The notes under the pieces were generated by a model. That model searched no databases. It was not told the DNA's origin and saw nothing but the letters and a program-made list of their open reading frames with translations. Position numbers and translations under genes: made by a program. A stretch of 57,366 nucleotides of DNA from a bacterium (lineage in GTDB: Bacteria; Hydrogenedentota; Hydrogenedentia; Hydrogenedentiales; SLHB01). Shown here piece after piece: positions 29,043 through 37,243 of this stretch (position 1 is the first letter of the stretch; each line of letters starts with the position of its first letter). The DNA lies in the NCBI GenBank assembly GCA_024231375.1, contig JAAEQP010001819.1, positions 1 to 57,366 of the forward strand, in the 5' to 3' direction.

Positions 29043-30059
29043 TCAGCCCTGCTCAATGCGCTTCATCAGCGCTTCCGTGAAGTCGTCGGTACCCGCCTGC
29101 CCTCCAATGTCGCGCGTGATTTCGGAGGGGTTCCCTTCGGACAGCACGGCGTCGTAGGCCTGCTTGATCCGATCGGCTGCCTTCGTCTCGCCGATGTGGT
29201 TCAGCATCATCACACCGCTCATGATGAGGGCAAGGGGGTTTGCCAGCCCCTTTCCGGCCAAGTCGGGCGCGCTGCCGTGAACCGCCTCAAACACCGCACA
29301 TCCGTCACCGATGTTGGACCCCGGCACGACCCCCAATCCGCCCACCAGGCCCGCGCACAGGTCGCTGATCACGTCGCCGTACAGGTTCTCCAACAACAGC
29401 ACGTCGAACTGCGACGGGTCGCGCACGAGCTGCATGCATCCATTGTCGATGATGAGTTCATCGTACTCGATATCCGAATAATCCGCCTCGTTCACGCGCC
29501 GCGCACATTCGAGGAACAGTCCATCCGATTTCTTCATGATGTTGGCTTTGTGAAACACGGTGACTTTGCGGCGACCCCGTTCGCGGGCGTAGTTGAAGGC
29601 GAACCGCGCGATGCGTTCGCACGCGGTCCGAGTGGCGATCTTGAGACTCTGCACGACGCCATCGGTGATTTCGTTCTCGATACCCGAGTAGAGGCCCTCG
29701 GTGTTCTCGCGGACCACGACGATCTCGACGTCGTCATAGCGTGTCTTGACGCCCGGCATGGAACGCACCGGGCGCACGGCGGCATAGAGATTGAGGCGTT
29801 TGCGCAAGGCCACGTTCACGCTGGTGAACCCCGTGCCGATGGGCGTGGTGACCGGACCCTTGAGGGCGACCCTGTGCGCTTCGATAGCGGCCACCGTGTC
29901 GTCGGGAAGCACGTTCCCATGTTCCTCGAGAGCCGAGGCGCCGGCAGGCAATTTCACCCACGTGATGTCCGGACCGGACGCATCGATGACGCGTTGGGTG
30001 GCCGTGGCCACTTCCGGACCGATTCCGTCGCCGGGGATTAGGCAGATGGTATGTGACAC
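29043..30059 (-). CDS. NAD-dependent isocitrate/isopropylmalate dehydrogenase family, probable isocitrate dehydrogenase
   Basis: 338 residues from the GTG at 30059, placing SHTICLIPGDGIGPE at the N-terminus as in the family; the longer frame adds an implausible leader. GPVTTPIGTGFTSVN and NLYAAVRPVRSMPG carry the substrate loop. VRENTEGLYSGIE and KANIMKKSDG contribute catalytic Tyr and Lys, and DNGCMQL and GSAPDLAGKGLANP follow. The TGFTSVN loop and NTEGLYSGIE favour isocitrate over isopropylmalate. It makes 2-oxoglutarate and NADH, feeding the 2-oxoglutarate dehydrogenase genes at 44888-50352. Homoisocitrate specificity cannot be excluded. Confidence 0.9.
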   Translation of the reverse strand: MSHTICLIPGDGIGPEVATATQRVIDASGPDITWVKLPAGASALEEHGNVLPDDTVAAIEAHRVALKGPVTTPIGTGFTSVNVALRKRLNLYAAVRPVRSMPGVKTRYDDVEIVVVRENTEGLYSGIENEITDGVVQSLKIATRTACERIARFAFNYARERGRRKVTVFHKANIMKKSDGLFLECARRVNEADYSDIEYDELIIDNGCMQLVRDPSQFDVLLLENLYGDVISDLCAGLVGGLGVVPGSNIGDGCAVFEAVHGSAPDLAGKGLANPLALIMSGVMMLNHIGETKAADRIKQAYDAVLSEGNPSEITRDIGGQAGTDDFTEALMKRIEQG

Positions 30060-30174
30060 GGTACAAACGCCTTTCAAAGGTTGCTCGGGTTGCGGGCTGT
30101 TTTCGCCCTTAGCATCGAGGCCAGAGGCATCTTCGAGGGAACGCATCCGCGTGCCCGCTCCATTTCGAGGCCCG

Positions 30175-31116
30175 TCACGCCATGCCGTACTCTGCGCGAA
30201 GCTGCGCCACCAGTTCCGCCACGGGCACGGTTTCGTGAATGGTCTGTACGCCCTGCCCGGCGCTCCACACGTCGCGCCACGCTTTCATTTCGTCCTCGGA
30301 GGCATGGAGGTCCGGCGGTTTGCCTTTCCCCTCCTCGATGGCCGTAGCGTCGAATCCGGCCTGCTCGAGACTGGCACGCAGGAAACTCGCCGGGACGCCG
30401 CTCACCACGGGCGTATGCACGATGTCGGCCGCGCCGCTTTCGCAAACCATGGCTTTGTACGCATCCGGTGCGGCGCTCTCCACGGTCGGGATGAATCGTG
30501 TGCCGAGATAGGCGAAATCGGCCCCTAGCGCTTCGCAGGCGCGAATGGCGCGGCCGTCCGAGATGCATCCCGCCAACAGAACGATGCCGTGGAAGAATTC
30601 TCGGACCGCCGCCGTAAAAGCGAACGGATTCAAGTGACCGGCATGGCCGCCGGCCCCGGCGCACACCAGAATGAGACCGTCAACGCCGCATGCCGCGGCT
30701 TTGCGAGCGTGGTCGATGCTGGCCACGTCGGAGATGACGATCCCGCCGTACCCGTGTACGGCCTCGGCGACGTCGGTGGGCTTGCCCAAGCTCGTGATGA
30801 CCAGCGGCGCCTGATACTTCACGCACAGTTCCAGGTCCGCCGCCACACGGGGATTGGTCCGGTGCATGATGAGATTGACGCCGTAGGGAGCGACCACGGC
30901 ATCCGGGTGATCGTGTCGGTGCCGGTCGAGGGTGTCGGTCGTGTCGCGAAGCATGGCTTCAAAGTCGTCCGACGTGCGGCCGTTCAGCGTCGGGAATGTC
31001 CCAATTACTCCGTTGATGCACGTGGCAGTGACCAGTTCCACGCCCGACACGAGAAACATAGGCGCGACCACGACGGGGATCGTCGTCTGGGAGCGAAGTC
31101 GTTCGGCCGGTGACAT
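30175..31116 (-). CDS. Nitronate monooxygenase (2-nitropropane dioxygenase family)
   Basis: 313 residues. The start at 31116 is preceded by GGAGGAA at seven bases; an upstream in-frame codon at 31248 would overlap the divergent gene and is less likely. IPVVVAPMFLVSG opens the FMN barrel. ICAGAGGHAG-like LVCAGAGGHAGHLNP near residue 165 and LLAGCISDGRAIRACEALGADFAYLGTRF near 215 are the flavin-phosphate motifs. The enzyme oxidises alkyl nitronates with O2 using FMN. It lies upstream of isocitrate dehydrogenase with a 115-base gap, probably the same transcription unit, but with no shared pathway. Confidence 0.9.
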   Translation of the reverse strand: MSPAERLRSQTTIPVVVAPMFLVSGVELVTATCINGVIGTFPTLNGRTSDDFEAMLRDTTDTLDRHRHDHPDAVVAPYGVNLIMHRTNPRVAADLELCVKYQAPLVITSLGKPTDVAEAVHGYGGIVISDVASIDHARKAAACGVDGLILVCAGAGGHAGHLNPFAFTAAVREFFHGIVLLAGCISDGRAIRACEALGADFAYLGTRFIPTVESAAPDAYKAMVCESGAADIVHTPVVSGVPASFLRASLEQAGFDATAIEEGKGKPPDLHASEDEMKAWRDVWSAGQGVQTIHETVPVAELVAQLRAEYGMA

Positions 31117-31247
31117 GGTGCATTTCCTCCGCGTGGGGCGGGTGTGTCCCTCAGGGCAAGGGCCCGCATTTCTTGCGTAGCTTACTCCATTCTGGTACCA
31201 AAGTGTAGCCTCGGAGCCCATGACTCCACCAACATGGAGATGTGTCA

Positions 31248-34200
31248 ATGCTATTCCGCCGACAGACAGTCGTCCTCGCTGTCCTTCTCGCCGTAGCCGC
31301 TTCGGCTCACGGTGCGCCGCGCACGCTGACGCCCCAGGAGCTTGGCAACCTCGAAGCCAACTGCGCCCGGTATCCTGAGGCCGCGGCGTTGAGGGAACGC
31401 CTTGTTGCAGCGCCCGACAAGCGGCTCTTGGAGGCCACCGACGAATGGCTGATCGATTTTCTTCCGGAACCCCATGGGAAGCGCACCCTGTTCGTTCTCG
31501 ACAACGACATCACCTATGGGTGTCCCATCCACGGCGGCGGACGCTACGTGTTTAAGGGTAGCGCCGACCCGTTTCGCCCCTACCAACTCAAGTGTAGTAT
31601 CGGGCGAGAGACCTATCCCAATGCCGACTTTCCCGAATCGGGCACACTGGAATCCTCTTGGGACGAGCAGGGGTGGCTCGATACGCGCGAAACTGTAGAC
31701 GGAATACCCAATCCCACGTTCGGCATGCGCTACTACTGGAACGCCCACTACGCCTATTGGGGACGCTGGATGAGACTGGCGCCCTTCATGCAGGACTTGG
31801 CCATCGCGCACTTTCTGGTGGAGGACGGCGACCCCGTCCGCGAGAAGGCCGGACATGCGGCCGCTGTCCTCTTGCTGCGCCTGACCGCAGTGTTCCCCGA
31901 GATGCGGCGAGAGGACTTCGATTCCACCGAATGGGTCCAGGGATTTCCCTACGTGGTTCGCATCATGGATTACGTGTGGGAGCCGGGCCACACCGACCGC
32001 TACGCTCGTTCCTACGATCTGGTGCGCGAGCACATCTTGTCGGACGAATCGCTGCTTCGTTTGGACTACGCGCGCACCGGCACGGCCTGGGGCGACGACC
32101 CCGGGAACGATCTCGACGGGGACGGGAGCGTCACCACGGCCGATCTCTGCCTGTGGGTCGAGAACGACCTGCTTCGCGAATACGGACGACTGTACGCGGC
32201 GATACCGCCTTCCTTCGGAAACGCCACCATGGTGCATCAGCGTACCATGTGCCAGTTGGCCATCATCCTGGACGATGCGAGCCTGTACGAGCAGGCGCGC
32301 GCCACGTTGGTCGATCATATCGCCACCAACTGGTTCACCAACGACGGCGCCTACTACGAAGGTTCGCCCCCGGGTTACGGATTGATGGGCATCCGCGCCC
32401 TTCGCGATTCGGTCACCTTGCTTCGGCGGTTCGATCCTGACCTTACAGTTCCCCGCGTCGTGACCGGGTATCATCACACTCCGTCGATAACGTGTCTTGA
32501 TGCCGTGGTCCCCAATCCCGACGACGCTATGGGCGTGACACTCGGGAAATACACGGGGCGGCCTCGGTTCCGCACAGGCGACTATGTTCGCGCCTTCTTT
32601 GAATACGGCGATCCCCGTCTGCTTCGCCCTGTTGTATTGGCTGGCGCCGCCGACGGAACCGTCGCTTTTGACGCTTACACCGACCTGTTCACGGGACTCG
32701 GTGAGGAGAACCAGAAGACCCTCGACGCCGCTCTCGACGCGTTCCGCTTGGAGCGTCTGCCGACCGCCGTCACGCGGTCGGGGTACGCCACACTGCGAGG
32801 CGGCGCCGACACCGATCCTTTCGATCTGTTTGTGACCTTCGACGGGTACGGCGGCAGCCATAGCCACTACGACGCGCTCAGTGCATTGATCTACGGCTAC
32901 GGGTACGCCCTCGTGCCCGATATCGGCTACCCAGACGACCTCCTCGCGCCGGCGCGCAAGGACTGGGTGTCCCACACCCTGGCCCATTGGAGCGTCACCA
33001 TCGACCGCACGGCCATTGACACGGACTTCGAGCGGTCGCATCTACGCCTTCTTGCCGACTTGCCGGGGTTCAAGGCCATTGGGTTGGAGGCGCCCTCGGC
33101 CTACAAGGAACGTGCAAGCCTTTATCGCCGCGTTCTCCTGTTCATCGACCGGCCCGGCAGCGAGCCGCCTGTCGCGGTAGACCTCTTCGACGTCGACGGC
33201 GGGCACGAGCATCTGTACAGCTTCCACGGCGCCGCGCGGGAGGGCGTCGCCAACGCGTCGGTATTGGGAGCGACCATGAGTTCCGCGTCCGAACACGAAA
33301 CCCTCCAGGGCATGTGGCACGGGGCGTCGGTTCCCTACGGTGACCCCTTGGAGGACAGCGACGATCGATGCCTCGCCTATCTCGAGCGGCCTCGTCCCTT
33401 GGCGCTGGACGGGGACGCGCCTGCCCTTCGGGTCCGATTCCCGCGCGACGATGACGATGGTACGGCCGTGGACCTATGGGTGCCGGTGTCGTGTGCCGAT
33501 GACTTTGTGATGGCCGAAGGCCGCAGTTGTCCCATCGCCCACCAGCGCAACGTCCGGCTTCCCTGCCTTATCGCCCGCCATGGATCCGTCGGCGAAGGCG
33601 GTCCGCTCCAATCCCGGTTTCGGGCAGTCGTGGAGGCTCATCAAGGGAATCCCGGCATTGAGTCCGTGTCCAGGGCGGACGGCGATGGCATCGACGTGAA
33701 GTTCCGCTCGGGGGATACGTGGCACATTGTGGCGGAGGGCTACACCGTGTCGTTCGTAGCGCGCGGCGCCGATGGTCAGCGCACACGTGCCGTCAAGCTC
33801 TCACCCAGTCCTCCTGCCACCATTGGCGCGGTCGACTACGAAGCGCGTTCGGTCTCGTTTGCGGAGGGTGATGGACCCGCAGTGGGAACCACAGCATTCA
33901 TCACCAACGAACTGGGCCGAAACACCTACTACACGGTTCAGGAGCGCCGTCCGGATGGGGCCGTCGTGCTGGGCGACCAATGGACCGACCTCCGCGTCGC
34001 GCGCGGGTTCCTCACGGGAGAACGCGACGGAGGCCGCCTCCTGTACGAGGCCGAATACGAAATCAAGGAGCCCGTCCGCGCGCAATGCCATGGTGCGAGA
34101 ATCCGCAACGCGGCGGGGCAATCGCTTTGTGTACGTTCCGTAGACGCCGAAGCCGTCACCGTGGAAGGAACCGACGCCGACATCCAGGAATTCGTCAAAT

Positions 34201-34292
34201 CAACTGTCGACACGTGCGAGGGACAGTTCAGCATCTTCGATTTCGGTCCTGGAGACTCGGTTGGTTGGACATTGATGGAGGATGCGGTCTAG
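31248..34292 (+). CDS. Secreted heparinase II/III-like polysaccharide lyase
   Basis: 1014 residues. The ATG at 31248 has GGAGA seven bases upstream (a GTG two codons earlier is too close to it). A Sec signal (LFRRQTVVLAVLLAVAASAHG) is followed by an alpha-helical toroid region (about 120-490) and the beta-sandwich introduced by RSGYATLRGG near 509 and GYGGSHSHYDALSALIYGYG near 540, which matches heparinase II/III. Near residue 288, the string DLDGDGSVTTADL resembles a single dockerin/EF-hand calcium loop inside the toroid. Such enzymes cleave uronic-acid-containing glycans by elimination. Substrate is not deducible. Confidence 0.82.
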   Translation: MLFRRQTVVLAVLLAVAASAHGAPRTLTPQELGNLEANCARYPEAAALRERLVAAPDKRLLEATDEWLIDFLPEPHGKRTLFVLDNDITYGCPIHGGGRYVFKGSADPFRPYQLKCSIGRETYPNADFPESGTLESSWDEQGWLDTRETVDGIPNPTFGMRYYWNAHYAYWGRWMRLAPFMQDLAIAHFLVEDGDPVREKAGHAAAVLLLRLTAVFPEMRREDFDSTEWVQGFPYVVRIMDYVWEPGHTDRYARSYDLVREHILSDESLLRLDYARTGTAWGDDPGNDLDGDGSVTTADLCLWVENDLLREYGRLYAAIPPSFGNATMVHQRTMCQLAIILDDASLYEQARATLVDHIATNWFTNDGAYYEGSPPGYGLMGIRALRDSVTLLRRFDPDLTVPRVVTGYHHTPSITCLDAVVPNPDDAMGVTLGKYTGRPRFRTGDYVRAFFEYGDPRLLRPVVLAGAADGTVAFDAYTDLFTGLGEENQKTLDAALDAFRLERLPTAVTRSGYATLRGGADTDPFDLFVTFDGYGGSHSHYDALSALIYGYGYALVPDIGYPDDLLAPARKDWVSHTLAHWSVTIDRTAIDTDFERSHLRLLADLPGFKAIGLEAPSAYKERASLYRRVLLFIDRPGSEPPVAVDLFDVDGGHEHLYSFHGAAREGVANASVLGATMSSASEHETLQGMWHGASVPYGDPLEDSDDRCLAYLERPRPLALDGDAPALRVRFPRDDDDGTAVDLWVPVSCADDFVMAEGRSCPIAHQRNVRLPCLIARHGSVGEGGPLQSRFRAVVEAHQGNPGIESVSRADGDGIDVKFRSGDTWHIVAEGYTVSFVARGADGQRTRAVKLSPSPPATIGAVDYEARSVSFAEGDGPAVGTTAFITNELGRNTYYTVQERRPDGAVVLGDQWTDLRVARGFLTGERDGGRLLYEAEYEIKEPVRAQCHGARIRNAAGQSLCVRSVDAEAVTVEGTDADIQEFVKSTVDTCEGQFSIFDFGPGDSVGWTLMEDAV

Positions 34293-34301
34293 CCCGACGC
34301 C

Positions 34302-34327
34302 GTCGGCCGCTGCATTGCGGCGCCGAC
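34302..34327 (+). terminator. Possible terminator hairpin after the heparinase-like gene
   Basis: GTCGGC (34302-34307) can pair with GCCGAC (34322-34327), with additional CGC/GCG pairing and a two-base bulge around TGCATT. It begins ten bases after the stop codon. No U-rich tract follows, so intrinsic termination is uncertain. Confidence 0.3.
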
Positions 34328-34407
34328 TCGTCCACAAGCGGCGGCTGCTGGAGCGCTGCATGAAGCGCGCTTAACCGCCCTCTGTGGATAAGTCGGTTCC
34401 AGTATAA

Positions 34408-34455
34408 GTGCGGCATCACGATGCCGCTTTTCCCGCCCCCATCATGATGGGGGCC
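34408..34455. repeat. Double palindromic hairpin (left copy of an inverted pair)
   Basis: Two adjacent perfect palindromes: GCGGCATCACGATGCCGC (34410-34427) and CCCCCATCATGATGGGGG (34436-34453), joined by TTTTCCCGC. The same block occurs in inverted orientation at 37042-37090 with only a few changes. It lies just outside the 3' end of a truncated transposase gene. Confidence 0.85.
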
Positions 34456-34471
34456 CTGGTGTTTGGCCCAT

Positions 34472-35047
34472 TTATGAGTACCTGGCGGCGTAGAGTACAG
34501 CTGATTTCAGGTCAGGGATTGTCTTCTGCGGGTTGTAGTGTTGTTCTTGGTTTGCAGCGAAGCCGGAGAAATGGATGGAGCGTGCCCACATTTCATGTCG
34601 CAGGTTCTGGATGAGGGCCATCGTAGTGACGCGATGGGATTTCTCCGGTTGCCATATTGGTGCGGGTAGGTGATGGATCGTGGCGTTTTGTTGTTGGCAG
34701 TGAGCGGCGCCGACTAGCAGCATGGCGTAGGCCGCCACGGCGCAGGCGGTGACGTTCTGTACGGGAGCCGGTGTACGTACCTGTGCGTCGCCGAGGCCCA
34801 GGAGTGCTTCTTCATCGCGAAAGTTGACCTCGATGTCCCAACGCCACAGGTAGTGCTGGATGATCTCGTGGAGTGGTGCGTCGGGGTCGGTGCAGATGAG
34901 ATAGGCAGGTTTACGGTACAGCCGTTTGCCGTTCTTGCTCAGGCGGTAGGCGGTGGGTGCGAGGACGAGCAATTGCAGGGTGTGCTTCTGGCCGGCTGTG
35001 CGCCAGCGTAGCGGGGTGAGCTGCTTGACGCGCCCCGACCGCGCCAC
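34472..35047 (-). pseudogene. DDE transposase, C-terminal fragment
   Basis: The frame encodes about 190 residues beginning at an arbitrary GTG within the junction with the upstream repeat. The segment YLWRWDIEVNFRDEEALLGLGDAQVRTP corresponds to the last acidic residue region (W-x-IE-x2-F-x-E) of IS4/IS701-like DDE transposases, followed by a helical tail. The N-terminal part with the first two Asp residues is missing: sequence upstream of 35047 is a non-coding repeat (35044-35268). It is therefore a decayed insertion sequence and not expected to transpose. I could not find intact terminal inverted repeats or a target duplication for it. Confidence 0.75.
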
Positions 35048-35268
35048 CGACCTGACCGCGAGGTCACGCCCCGACTGTCAGGTCGCCATCTTCTTCAAAC
35101 GCAGAGGCGCAGAGGAACGCAGAGCATTCCAGAGACGGACCTGCGGGATCCACAGGTCCGGGCGGTCCTGATATCAGTGTTCATCCGTGGTTCAGAAGGG
35201 CCGGATACGAACCGCCGATTGCACCGATGACGCGGATAGAAACCCGTAGTCCGTCCCTAGGTTTTCCC
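35044..35268. repeat. Dispersed repeat, copy A (direct copy of 36542-36786)
   Basis: About 225 bases sharing long identical blocks with copy B: CACCGACCTGACCGC..., CATCTTCTTCAAACGCAGAG, TATCAGTGTTCATCCGTG, CCGGATACGAACC, and CCCGTAGTCCGTCCCT. It contains TGACC-GCGA-GGTCA, a GNRA-type tetraloop hairpin, nested in GACCTGA...TCAGGTC. A private hairpin GGACCTG/CAGGTCC is at 35137-35159. No coding frame is convincing. It truncates the transposase fragment on its left. Confidence 0.85.
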
Positions 35269-35408
35269 TACTCCGTTGTGTACTATCGCTACGAAGAGAT
35301 TATCCAGGCGATGCTCGAGGCTTGGGAGTGATGCGGCCCAGCATCGCGTGCGGCCGACTTTGCTGTTGACGCGCAGAACGCTGGGCGGGCAATCAACCGG
35401 AGCAGACA

Positions 35409-36443
35409 ATGTCTGACATGAAACACCGTCGCGTCGTGGTGCCGCGGCATGGTGGGCCCGAAGTACTGCAGGTAGTGGAAGAGACTCTTCCTGAACCTCG
35501 AATTGGGGAGGTTCGGGTAAAGGTCCTGGCCGCCGGTGTTTCGGCTTACGATCTCATGCTCCGTCGCTCTGGTCTCTTGCCCGGGGTTCCACGCGTACCG
35601 TACACTCCGGGCGAGGACATCGTCGGCATAGCGGACAAGTTGGGCGAGGGGGTGACCGTCTTTGAACCGGGGCAGACTCTTGCTGGCGTGACCCTTGCTC
35701 TTCGCGGTGGTGGCTACGCGGAATTCGTCTGCCTTCACGCCAGCGACTTGGTGCCAGTTCCTTCGGGCGTGGATGTCGCGGAGGCCGTCTGCCTAATGGC
35801 GAACTACCTGACCGCACACGTGGCACTGCACCAAGCCGCCAACGTGCAGCGGAGTGAGCTTGCCCTGGTCCACGGCGCCGCAGGAGGCGTGGGGACTGCT
35901 CTTCTCGAACTCGGGAGACTGGCCAACCTGAGGATGTACGGCACGGCCTCCGAACATAACCACGATCTCGTGTCCGCACTCGGGGCCACGCCCATAGACT
36001 ATCGCGCCGAAGACTTCGTCGAGAGCATCCGTAGTCTTAGCGGCGATGGCGTAGATGCCGTGTTCGACCCCGTCGGCGGTGCGCGGCAACTCTGGCGTTC
36101 ATACCGAACTTTGCGCAAGGGCGGGCGGTTGGTGTGGTTCGGCGTGGCCGCTACTGCCAGGGAAGGGATGTTGGCCATTCCGCGCAGCCTGCTGATGGCG
36201 TCTCTGCTTACACTCATTCCAGATGGTAGGCATGTTCCCTGGATGCCGGATCTCGCGAAGCTTGTTCAGGGACACAACGACTGGTACAGCGAAACGTTAA
36301 CCGCACTTCTCGATTGGCTGGCGGCAGGCAAGATTAAGCCGGTGGTGGCAGAGCGTATTCCGCTGGTCGAGGCCGTTCGCGCTCACGAGCTGCTCGAGCA
36401 CGGCGGGCATGCGGGCAAGGTGGTTCTCGTAACCAACGGCTAG
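35409..36443 (+). CDS. Medium-chain NADPH:quinone reductase-like oxidoreductase
   Basis: 344 residues; GGAG lies six bases before the ATG. The N-terminal GroES-like domain has VKVLAAGVSAYDLMLRRSG and YTPGEDIVGI. The Rossmann fold opens with VHGAAGGVGTALLELG near residue 158, and DAVFDPVGG follows. Catalytic-zinc Cys/His ligands are absent, as in the zeta-crystallin/QOR branch. Such enzymes reduce quinones or enones with NADPH. The gene sits alone between two copies of a dispersed repeat and beside transposon debris, suggesting an acquired cassette. Regulation is not readable; the region at 35269-35408 shows only weak promoter-like strings. Confidence 0.9.
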   Translation: MSDMKHRRVVVPRHGGPEVLQVVEETLPEPRIGEVRVKVLAAGVSAYDLMLRRSGLLPGVPRVPYTPGEDIVGIADKLGEGVTVFEPGQTLAGVTLALRGGGYAEFVCLHASDLVPVPSGVDVAEAVCLMANYLTAHVALHQAANVQRSELALVHGAAGGVGTALLELGRLANLRMYGTASEHNHDLVSALGATPIDYRAEDFVESIRSLSGDGVDAVFDPVGGARQLWRSYRTLRKGGRLVWFGVAATAREGMLAIPRSLLMASLLTLIPDGRHVPWMPDLAKLVQGHNDWYSETLTALLDWLAAGKIKPVVAERIPLVEAVRAHELLEHGGHAGKVVLVTNG

Positions 36444-36541
36444 TCAGGTTTCGGTCTACGGGCCGGTGGGTAGTCGCTCAACAGGCGCATGCAGCTGGCA
36501 CGCGGTGAGAAATGCGGGCTAGCGGAGGCGGGATTCGAGCC

Positions 36542-36786
36542 CCACCGACCTGACCGCAAGGTCACGCCCCGTTCGTCAGGTCTCCATCTTCTTCAAACGC
36601 AGAGGCGCAAAGGACGCAGAGGAACGCAGAGCGCTTTGGGGCAGAGACAGACTTGGGCCAGCTTCCGTATCAGTGTTCATCCGTGTCCATCCGTGGTTCA
36701 AGAGGCCCGGATACGAACCACCGATTACACCGATGGCACGGATGAAGACCCGTAGTCCGTCCCTGGGTCTTCGTCTAGGTCTTCCC
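36542..36786. repeat. Dispersed repeat, copy B
   Basis: About 245 bases, in the same orientation as 35044-35268. Relative to copy A it has a 13-base insertion of GACGCAGAG-type sequence and a duplicated TCCATCCGTG unit. The first hairpin is TGACC-GCAA-GGTCA, so the loop differs from copy A (GCGA) but stays GNRA. The bases just before it, 36521-36545, resemble the 3' end of a tRNA on the opposite strand. Confidence 0.85.
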
Positions 36787-36815
36787 AGATTGGGCAATGC
36801 GCAAGGCTACTTGAC

Positions 36816-36980
36816 TCAACAAATGGTTACTGTCCCCATTTCTTCCACGTCGTACGTGAACGTCGTCGTCTCCGTCGTGCCCAGCCCCGCGTCGTATATG
36901 GCCTTCGTCAGCATGTTGTCGCCATCGTCGTACGTGTAATCGTATTGGTACAACAACGTCCCGCCCGTCCCCTTCATTTG
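36816..36980 (-). pseudogene. RHS/YD-repeat protein remnant
   Basis: About 50 codons on the minus strand encode YQYDYTYDDGDNMLTKAIY and TTETTTFTYD, the Y-D-x-D-G-N-L-like pattern of RHS/YD repeats of large secreted or toxin-associated proteins. There is no start signal, no continuation of the repeat array, and the frame runs into palindromic repeat DNA upstream. It is a short leftover of an RHS gene caught between repeats. Confidence 0.6.
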
Positions 36981-37096
36981 GACTGCGGCATCACGATGCC
37001 GCTTTGACTTCGGGGCATCACGATGCCCCGTCCGGGTCAAGAGCCCCCATCGTGATGGGGGCGGGAAAAGCGGCATCGTGAATGCCGCACTCCAAA
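36977..37096. repeat. Nested palindrome cluster (four CATC/GATG hairpins; right copy of the inverted pair)
   Basis: Four hairpins in a row: GCGGCATCACGATGCCGC (36985-37002), GGGGCATCACGATGCCCC (37012-37029), CCCCCATCGTGATGGGGG (37044-37061) and GCGGCATCGTGAATGCCGC (37070-37088). The first and last are inverted copies, flanked by GGACT and ACTCC, and the second is enclosed by TTGAC/GTCAA, so the whole 120 bases can fold on itself. 37042-37090 is the inverse of 34408-34455. Confidence 0.85.
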
Positions 37097-37243
37097 ACAG
37101 GCCTTATTTTCCGAACGCCAAGTCTCCATTTCCGCCCTATCCCGCCCATCCTGTTATCCTGTCACAGGCGCGCGGATTGGTTCCGATTCTTGTCGATGCC
37201 ATTCGAAAACCCGTAGTCTGTCCTTAGGTTCTCCCCAGAAGGG

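Noticed and set aside
35289..35738. A 149-codon minus-strand frame
   Set aside because: Mostly antisense to the quinone reductase-like gene and without features.
36521..36545. tRNA gene on the minus strand (GGGCTCGAATCCCGCC plus a CTCCGCT acceptor-like end)
   Set aside because: Only T-arm-like and 3'-like parts are present; no matching 5' acceptor strand, D-arm or anticodon arm upstream. At most a tRNA 3'-end relic or attachment-site echo.
34410..37088. CRISPR-like array formed by recurrent 18-base palindromes
   Set aside because: Spacing is irregular, the units are hairpins with differing stems, and there are no spacers of constant length or cas genes.
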